The position numbers and the translations under genes were made by a program. Below are positions 21,379 to 28,107 of a DNA stretch of 28,107 bases, in pieces. The DNA comes from Saccoglossus kowalevskii (taxonomy: Eukaryota; Hemichordata; Enteropneusta; Harrimaniidae), in contig NW_003141826.1 in the NCBI RefSeq assembly GCF_000003605.2, positions 2,372 through 30,478 on the forward strand, given 5' to 3'. Each line of letters starts with the position of its first letter. Position 1 is the stretch's first letter. Under the pieces are notes generated by a model, which saw only the letters and a list, made by a program, of their open reading frames with translations, did not search any database and was not told where the DNA came from.

Positions 21379-22480
21379 TCAGGGGCAATACTTATTGAAC
21401 GTCCTTCTTATCTTTTATTACATAAACAGTGTTTTACTAAATTGTTAATCATGGCAACCAGTGTTAGTAAAATGTAGCTGTAGTTCCCGTCCACTCTGTC
21501 GTGCTTGATGCGGGTACCCTTAAATAACTATGGCTAATTAACCCTTACTATGGCAACCAACATATACAGTTCACGAGTAAACAAGTAGCCTAGCAACCAG
21601 AAATCATTTAGAGATAAAACTATATGGTTACCATAATAGTTTGTCCTAGACATTATTACATTGAAAATGTTATCTAAAAAACCGGATACGTATTTCAAAA
21701 TAATGTAACTATACTATTCTATGTTAAATTGAGAGACATTGCTGTTCTGACACTGGTACTGTGGTTTAAAATTGTCTTCTGTGAGATTTGAGATACTAGA
21801 TGACAACATCAACACATTCTGCACTGGGACTGGAAAAAATGTTTAAGGCTTCACTATCACGGGGAAACATTAAATATATCGTGTGGGTTTCCCGTTCAAT
21901 GGGAGCGCATATAGCATCAATAACACTTCTGACATTGCCCGTCGCGGCATGTTGTCTGTTTCACAAATGCCAGTGTAGAAGCAAGTACCCACAGAAACAT
22001 CTCTATATTGAGGGTCGGCAAGGGGTATTTTCTTAAGCTGCAATCAATTGTTTTTATTTTCGTAATAATGTAATTCAAATAAATGAAAAACTTAAATTCG
22101 TAGACATGGGCAAGGTGTCAAATGTAATCAGCTATTTTATTCGTCCGTAATTTGTACAAAGATATTATTTTTTTATAAAGCATTTCCAAATTAAATTCGG
22201 AATTTCCAATTTTGATTCTTAAACTCAAATTATCAAAAATATTATAAAAACGTAAAATGTAATTAGGGATTTCCTTTATCTGTAATGTGTAAAAACCAAT
22301 TTTGTACTGTAAATGGAACTTTTATTTTATTTTATGCCGTTTGTATTTCCTGAAACCTGTACCAGCTATCCCCCTTACCCCCTCTATATTTGTCTTGTTG
22401 CTTGGCTCATTATAGGGAAATACTGTCTCGTCGAGTTTAGTTGAAATGTACAAGCATTATTGATAGGCGCCATGCTCCTA
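21379..22480. other. non-coding, no gene seen
   Basis: AT-rich with no recognised coding domain or element. The 78-codon open frame at 21800-22036 has no identifiable domain. Confidence 0.45.
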
Positions 22481-22488
22481 AATGCGGA

Positions 22489-22495
22489 TATAAAA
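22489..22495 (+). promoter_or_regulatory. candidate TATA box (solo LTR promoter or small gene)
   Basis: TATAAAA is followed 20 bases later by AATAAA (22515-22520), then by a CTTG/GTC-rich stretch ending in TATACAG at 22569. The close TATA plus AATAAA spacing is common inside LTRs (U3-R boundary), so this may be part of a solo LTR. No second copy exists in the window to confirm it. Confidence 0.22.
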
Positions 22496-22582
22496 CCTCT
22501 CTAAATAGCATACAAATAAAGACCTTGCTGTCACGCGAGAATCCGTCTTGAAATTAGATCGGTATACAGGTGCATGTTGTGA

Positions 22583-22798
22583 ATGCAGAAACAGGTGTAT
22601 ATTATATTTAGTTTATTCACAATTCCTTTGTTGTGTTTGCGTGGTGTGGTCGGAGAATACTTCACTCTGAATTCATCTTCCGAGCCAGTGCAGATCAGCA
22701 GTCACTCTGACTCAAGACGCTGCACTAGAAGGACGGGCTTTCAGTCGTCCGTGTGCAAACTGAGAGACGAGCCAACACGTTTATCACGGGGCACTTGA
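22583..22798 (+). CDS. short open frame with signal-peptide-like start, doubtful
   Basis: A 71-residue frame opens 88 bases after the end of a TATAAAA box. Residues 1-22 (VYIIFSLFTIPLLCLRGVVG region) look like a hydrophobic secretion signal, followed by a Ser/Arg-rich tail with two Cys. A good splice donor (GTAAGT at 22804) lies just after the stop. No family is recognised. It may be chance, part of a decayed element, or a first exon. Confidence 0.15.
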   Translation: MQKQVYIIFSLFTIPLLCLRGVVGEYFTLNSSSEPVQISSHSDSRRCTRRTGFQSSVCKLRDEPTRLSRGT

Positions 22799-23815
22799 GA
22801 CACGTAAGTCCAGGTATAAGCTGGGGCCAGGTTATTGTAGGAACATAAATTCTTTTATTTCTGGCGGAAACCGTGTAGGGTGTCATAAATGAACCCGGTG
22901 TTGTTGGGAGACAGCGTTTACAGGAGGAAAACTTGTACAAACTCAGCAAGCTGTGCTCCGGGGGCTCGTCCGTACAGAGTATCATTGACCATTGTGAGTA
23001 AAACATTCTTGTAATTTTTACATTATTTATATTGTAATTTATGTATTAACTATAGCATTTAAAATGAAGCGCGAGTTGTTTATACTTTTACACAGGATAA
23101 TGTACGTACATCTATGACAAAATTGAACGAAATACTGAGAGTAGTATGTAGCCATATTGCATCTTTCTCATCATTGTATACTTTATTGAATAGTGCCACT
23201 TATTGGACCTTATGCTCTCGTATGGCGAAGCTTAGAACCGACCGTACTACCAAACTTGAGCTTATTCGAACTAGACATCTACCGGAATCTGACGATATTG
23301 GTGGACTGTAGCCTGTGATATCATATATCGGAATCAGCTAGGTTCGACCGTCATCGTATCCTCAACCCGTGCGCAGCCACTGTCATTCTTGAAATCAAGA
23401 TAGTTGGGACACTTGTACATTATTTAAAGTTTATATATTTTTAGTACAAACTGATTTAAATATTAACAGTACTGTATGTTTTCTTTAAATTTATAATCTG
23501 TGCATAATTAATATAACTATTATAATTATTCTCACTTGACGCTGTAAGCGATTATTGTAAGACATATTTCCGATGGTAACTAATATAATAAAATATATAC
23601 TACCATACGTCTTGTACATGAACTGTAATGTGGGAAGATAGCTAGACCAAACATTGCCAAATTGTTTCCGGCCCGTGCCAGTGACACTTGCCACGTCCGG
23701 TAATAACTTCCCGCCAAATATTATTCTCCAAGAAGTATTGCATTCGCCGCCACCCGTAAAGTGATGACAACGTTCCATTGAAATGAAACTGTCGCGGAAA
23801 ACCGAAAGTAGCTAT
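22799..23815. other. non-coding, no gene seen
   Basis: No recognised domain. The stretch contains GGGGGCTCGTCCG at 22960-22972, identical to 13 bases of the tRNA-Pro-type primer site of some retroelements, but nothing else of an LTR element was identified beside it. Confidence 0.4.
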
Positions 23816-24835
23816 TACAGCCAAAACAAGGTCAACTTGGACGTTCAGTTGCGAGACATAACAAAAAAACCGCAGGCAGTGATACATTGCGAAAATAAAA
23901 ATACAAAATAAACGCAATCAGAGGCGCCGACCACGCGCGTTGGAAATAAATAGAACGCCTTGTGACAGTCTTACCAGCGTCTTTCGCTCACAGCAATATA
24001 ATAATGCTATTTCCCAACGCACTTATATTTAATACATTGACGAAAAACACCCCAAGAAAAATGTAAATCAGGCTTGTAATTACTAGTAACTCAACTCGAA
24101 CGCAATATTCATCACTGTAAAAGTGGATAAATTCGAACCAGCCAGCTCATGGCCGGAGACGTCCGGTCGTCTTCGTTGATACCTCGCCAATTCACCACAA
24201 GCGTGGTGATAAACTGTTTAGCTGATTTTTCAAAAGATGGACATTCAATTCATATTCATCCCAACTTATTTGAATATTCTTTCTGAAATTTGAGACATTG
24301 TTAAAAAAAATCCTGTACAGGGATGTCTGCCAACTAATAATACGTAATTATCCAGGCAATACTAGAAATTATTGCTGATACTAATCATGTTTTGTATTTG
24401 GAAGTTGGATACTTGAACGTGTAGTTCCCGGGAGTGTGGCAGACGAGCACAATCGTACTGTGTCGCATGTTTTTCGTCTTAGCCTTGTCTTTTCGTCTTA
24501 ACCGTCGCAGTTTGTTCATTGAATGTTTAGTTTAATAATTGTTAAACGTATATTCAGTGTGAGACTGTTTAAAAGTTGCGTTAATACAAAGATGATTTGA
24601 ACTTGTCCTTCCGTTGCCAACGTATTCAATATACGGAAATAGCATGTATGTGTGTGCGTTTGCGTGAGTGAAAGATGCAGGCGAGATTACTGTCGCAACG
24701 CGTTCTATTTATTTCCAACGTGTGGTCGGCGCCTTTGATTGCGTTTATTTTCTTTCATTCGCGAAATCTATCACTGGCACCGTTTATTTTGTCGTCTCAC
24801 AACTGAATGTCCAAGCTGACTTTGTTTTGGCTGTA
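23816..24835. repeat. long interrupted inverted repeat (foldback or TIR-like)
   Basis: The left arm (about 23816-23963) and the right arm (24696-24835) are reverse complements at roughly 85 percent of aligned bases, with a few small gaps. They share GCGTTCTATTTATTTCC, TGGTCGGCGCCT, GATTGCGTTTATTTT and TTTGTTTTGGCTGTA. Weaker similarity continues inward to about 24120 and 24550 (for example GGAAATAGCAT, GTGAGxGAAAGAxGC). The outermost matching bases are TACAG on the left and CTGTA on the right. Between lie about 400 bases of unrelated sequence. It may be a foldback/MITE-type element or two opposite copies of one repeat. The open frames across the arms resemble each other only because the DNA is repeated. 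Confidence 0.8.
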
Positions 24836-25039
24836 TATCCGGCAAAGTCTTTAAATATGCAGATTTCTTGTAATAGTCTCGTGTGTGTGGCGCCACGTGC
24901 ACTATCTGGAAATTGAAGGAAACGCTTGTACTCATTGTTTACGAAAGTCAGCTTCCGGACGACGCTTAGATCTCCAATTGAATGACAACGCCAGGCGCGG
25001 AGTGTTACATTGCTTCAATTAGAACGACTCTATTCAGCA

Positions 25040-25290
25040 AAATTAAGAGGCGGCGGCACGAAATGTTTCAATAGGGGCGAGATTTGCTCACCAGCCCTCG
25101 CGCCGAAGGCGCGGTCTTACTAGGGGGGTCCAGGGGGTATGCCCCCTTAACAATTTTGAAATCTCGACCTCTGAAACGCTATTTTCTGCATTTTTAGGGG
25201 CAAATTTTGCCGACACAAATGATTTACGCTTGATTTTGGGGCCTCCAAACCAATTTTCCCGTCACTGAAATTGAACCATTTCGAATCGTA
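25040..25290. repeat. GC-rich hairpin-forming segment, probably a dispersed repeat
   Basis: A stretch unlike its AT-rich neighbours contains two perfect hairpins: CGCGCC-GAA-GGCGCG at 25099-25113 and GGGGG-TATG-CCCCC at 25133-25146. It continues with a GGGGCAAATTTTGCC near-palindrome near 25197-25211. The look is that of a high-copy invertebrate interspersed repeat of unknown type; I recall similar G/C-box words in such genomes but cannot verify it here. Confidence 0.4.
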
Positions 25291-25548
25291 ATCCGCAGGA
25301 ATTGTACGACGTGAGAGAGCAAGGCCTGAAAATACCTGGAAATCCTGTTTAAGCTATTGCTCTTTCATAGTAGAGCAAGTAAATATTGCTATATCAATGT
25401 CTTCTCTTGGTTTATTTGTATAACTGACTGACAGTTTGATTGTGCCGTCGCCAAGAAGCCCGCCTGGGCTAGACACAATGAGTAAATCTAATCCAAACAC
25501 ATATTGGGACTAGATTAAAGAATTACAACGCACTGAACAAATCACCTT

Positions 25549-26272
25549 CAAAAGGCCTTTGATTCTGTACGACATGAAGGTTTAATGCACAAGTTGAAAC
25601 GAATGGGATTCAATAATTATGTTGGCTGTGTGAAAACCGAAAAGGGCCTGACGGACATCTTTCCTGTGCAAAGGGGCATTAGGCAGGGTGATGGTCTAAG
25701 CCCATTATTGTTCAATATATATATATTAATGACATAAAAAAGCATATACACTCGTCTGAAAATGATGCACCAACGTTTTTAAATCATAAACCCACTTGCC
25801 TATTATACGCTGATCTTGTAATACTATCAGAGACCAAATCAAGGTTACAAGATGCAATTACTAATCATGAGACCTACTGTAAAAAAATGGAAAATAAACA
25901 TTTAATATTGCAAAATCAAAAAATATGATATTTAACAAAAGTGGCAAAACTTTAAATAAAATAAAATTGTATGAGAACGATCAAGAATTAAAAACAGTAT
26001 CTTCATACATGTATCTTGGTATAAAACTGAATACCATTGGGAACCTAGATATAGCGCAAGTAGACTTGAAAAACTGGGCTCTGGAGTCATTTCTTCAAAC
26101 TGAAGCAGATGATCTACTCGGAAACTCAAGTTCCCATCAAAATCTATCTGAAAATGTTTGGCATTACGTACAAACCAATACTCGCTTATTGTGCAGAAAT
26201 TTGGACATTCGACATAATAGAAAATATTTGATGCACTTATTGTCACGAATGGACAAAATGGCTGCTTATTAG
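25549..26272 (+). pseudogene. reverse transcriptase of the second non-LTR element, missing one active-site Asp
   Basis: KAFDSVRHEGLMHKLKRMGF holds the first catalytic Asp (codon 25561-25563). A gap follows where about 15 family residues are expected, then FPVQRGIRQGDGLSPLLFN. After a frameshift near 25730, HIHSSENDAPTFLNHKP leads to LLYADLVILSE at 25803-25835, where the family has YADD. Exactly one Asp codon is absent (YAD at 25806-25814), an in-frame 3-base loss in an otherwise well preserved box. MIFNKSGKTLNKIKLYEND and YMYLGIKLNTIGNLDIAQVD follow, then further shifts around 26070-26270. The copy is inactive. Confidence 0.9.
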
Positions 26273-26960
26273 AATTGGGACGATACCCCCTAATAACTAC
26301 ATGTATCAGACAGATGTTTAAATGTTGGTTGAGATTGCGCAATATGCCTGAAAACAGTCTCATAAATGACGAATATAGTTTGGCAATCAATATAGATAAC
26401 TCAGACAGCCAAGATTGGGTCAAAGACTTAATAAGGAACATGAGTGGGAAAATGGAAACATTAATGAAAACAAATACCTAATAAATATTACCACAGCAAA
26501 CGAAACAAACTTCAGAATAAACAGTGGAGATTCTCTGAACAATGACAATAAAGGTATTAACCACAGAAATAAACTACGTACTTATAGAAAATTAAAAACT
26601 GAAAATCATCTGCTGACAAAAAATAACCCCCTACACAGATCATCAATGACCAAACTAGGATTAAGCGAACATGTTTTACAAATTTAAATGGGCAGATACT
26701 AAATAAAATTAACATTACTGAAAGAAGCTGTCCTGTATGCATACTAATGATATTGAAGATGAAGAGCACTTTCTGTTAAAATATCAGATATACAAACATG
26801 AAAGACAGATCTTTCTCAACACAATTAGACTGTTCTGAGGGAGAAACTGATACAAGTGAGGGGAAATACTGTCATGCTAAAATGTCTAGCAAAATACATA
26901 TATGAATGCTTCAACCTAAGAGAAAGCAAATTAAAAAAAACAGCTGCCTCACAGATATCT
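26273..26960 (+). pseudogene. C-terminal part of the second non-LTR ORF, broken
   Basis: The text continues in several frames: ELGRYPLITTCIRQMFKCWL, RLRNMPENSLINDEYSLAIN, DSQDWVKDLIRNMSG, then RINSGDSLNNDNKGINHRNK and LRTYRKLKTENHLLT, ending near LRESKLKKTAASQIS (about 26962). This is the post-RT region that reads as a helical, charged domain in related elements. Function is unknown; the frame is interrupted. Confidence 0.7.
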
Positions 26961-27168
26961 AAATAAGTAATGTTTATATTTACTTTATTAATTTGTAATA
27001 ACCCATTCTTAGGCAAGTTTGTTGTTATTTTTGTTTAGTTATTTTTCTACTGGTGTGTCTTTTTTTATTTTTAATATTTCTAACATGGAATGACAACCAT
27101 GCTTTATTGTATTTAGATCTATGTCAATTTTTAGGATACGACTTCAATAAAGACTATTATTATTACGA

Positions 27169-27922
27169 TTCCCCATATACAGGATTCATACTTCGGACGT
27201 AGTATGTTTTGTTGTTCGTCATTATGTCCATGTGTAGTATTTTGATAACATAGTGACATTGATATATTTGGCTTTAAAGGGAAATGTATAAAAATGAGTC
27301 TGTATTTTATGAATTTTAATCTAGAATGGAGTTTTTATTTGCTTGCATATTAATTTGCAGTGGCGGCTATATCATCTTGACAATGAAATCGTTTCTTCAA
27401 TACGTCATATTTTATCTATAGTTATTTAGTCTATAGCGTGGTATACTGAATCATAGCATGGCATGTTGATACGTTTACGTGAAATGGTCTATAGTGTGTG
27501 TTGGGGTGTTGAGACTGACACATGAGACTGTACACTCCTGGGTTATCAATTGCTTATATAGTTGGCCCTTGTGTGTGCAATGTACACGGTTAATGTATGT
27601 GTGCATTTCGTCAATGGCGTCTTGTTAGTGGGTTCAAATAATATACTATATCATATTTTTGCCCGGCCTTAATTATGTTTCGTTTATTAACATTCTCAGT
27701 CCGAATATCGAAAGGAATGAAACAGTCAACACAAAACAAACAAAATTCACAAGACAAAAACACACAAGCGACTGATTATTCACGCCGCGATGCGTGGTGA
27801 AATAAACGAAAGAAGGGAACATGAAACTCGAGTACATGTATGTGTATAGATACTGTGCAATAGCGCCCGCTACAATGTTTCTTTGTTTATAACCTTTTTT
27901 GTGCTATCTTCAGTTAAATGAC
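27169..27922. other. non-coding, no gene seen
   Basis: No gene or element recognised. Short CTATAG and ATAGCGTGG/CATAGCATGG words recur around 27417-27495 without clear periodicity. Confidence 0.45.
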
Positions 27923-28107
27923 ATTTTTATTGTTTTGTTATTGACATTGACATAAATTGAATTTCTATTGTTTTGTTACTGACATCAATGGTATTTCTAT
28001 TGTTTTGTTACTGACATCAATGGTATTTCTATTGTTTTGTTACTGACATCAATGGTATTTCTATTGTTTTGTTTTTGACATAAATGGAATTTCTATTGTT
28101 TTGTTAC
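27923..28107. repeat. 32-bp minisatellite, about 5.6 units, cut by the window end
   Basis: The unit ATTTCTATTGTTTTGTTACT plus GACATCAATGGT starts at 27961, 27993, 28025, 28057 and 28089. Three units are identical. The first copy (27923-27960) has a 6-base ATTGAC duplication, and the fifth has TTT for TAC and AAATGGA for CAATGGT. Identity among the central units points to recent expansion or homogenisation. The array continues past 28107. Confidence 0.95.

Larger units (their letters stand above)
25546..27168 (+). mobile_element. second non-LTR retrotransposon, 5'-truncated, different family
   Basis: The similarity starts abruptly at the QKAFDSV motif (25549-25566), so the 5' part is missing. 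It runs through the RT palm, a long C-terminal region and a 3' untranslated region to AATAAAGACTATTATTATTA at 27146-27166, which looks like the element's own polyadenylation word and short A/T tail. The RT wording (FPVQRGIRQGDGLSPLLFN, LLYAD, MIFNKSG, YLGIKLN) differs from the element at 19855. The clade is not assigned. Confidence 0.85.

Noticed and set aside
22960-22972. GGGGGCTCGTCCG, identical to part of a tRNA-Pro-type primer binding site.
   Set aside because: The base before it is C rather than the T of TGG, there is no LTR end (CA) directly before it, and no matching LTR copy exists in the window. Kept only as a weak part of a combined finding.
23491-23917. Two overlapping minus-strand open frames of 91-95 codons.
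   Set aside because: They lie partly in the inverted repeat, have no domain, and resemble the frame at 24668-24916 only because the DNA is repeated.
24118-24150. A T-arm-like GGTTCGAATT on the minus strand, considered as a tRNA or SINE B box.
   Set aside because: The flanks cannot form the 5-bp T stem or an acceptor stem, and there is no A box at the right distance.
25932-26441. A 169-codon open frame on the minus strand, the longest single minus frame.
   Set aside because: It is the antisense of the second non-LTR element's coding region and has low-complexity hydrophobic text typical of shadow frames.

Overview
The window reads as nuclear DNA of an animal, most likely a marine invertebrate. 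The grounds are an AT-rich sequence, an interrupted coding exon with vertebrate/invertebrate-type splice signals, long gene-free stretches, minisatellites, and decayed Ty3/gypsy, mariner and non-LTR elements. The retroelement protein style resembles those of lophotrochozoan, cnidarian and deuterostome invertebrates. A mollusc or another lophotrochozoan is my guess; no species can be named from the sequence.

Layout. Positions 1-1900 hold the 5' end of one host gene on the + strand. It has a probable non-coding first exon ending at 684, a 5'UTR intron (685-1082), and a 739-base coding exon (1130-1868) for an ankyrin-repeat protein. That exon ends at a good phase-1 splice donor in the middle of a repeat, so the gene continues downstream. 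No later exon was recognised, so much of what follows may be intron. Positions 1900-14080 are essentially non-coding. They contain an E-box cluster (about 3520-3640), a 16-copy 34-bp minisatellite (4561-5109), and a promoter-like cluster of NRF1, ETS and TATA sites (6706-6934).

Positions 14083-21378 are a block of transposon relics. First comes an almost full-anatomy Ty3/gypsy LTR retrotransposon on the - strand (14083-18523), with both LTRs, a tRNA-Leu-type primer binding site, a polypurine tract, gag, protease, RT, RNase H, integrase and a C-terminal tail, all broken by frameshifts. Next is a mariner transposase pseudogene on the - strand (18978-19715) whose first catalytic Asp position reads Asn. 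The block ends with a 5'-truncated CR1/jockey-like non-LTR element on the + strand (about 19855-21378).

Positions 21400-25300 hold a weak TATA-plus-short-ORF candidate, a long interrupted inverted repeat (23816-24835), and a GC-rich hairpin-forming segment that looks like a dispersed repeat. Positions 25546-27168 are a second, different non-LTR retrotransposon fragment on the + strand, with one RT active-site Asp missing. The window ends inside a 32-bp minisatellite (27923-28107).

The genes do not form a pathway. This is one host gene's 5' region followed by intronic or intergenic DNA that has collected mobile elements. All mobile elements look inactive. I see no convincing novel multi-gene system. 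The most unusual items are the minisatellite with CpG-decay variants, the inverted repeat, the promoter-like cluster inside the presumed intron, and the catalytic-residue losses in three separate elements.
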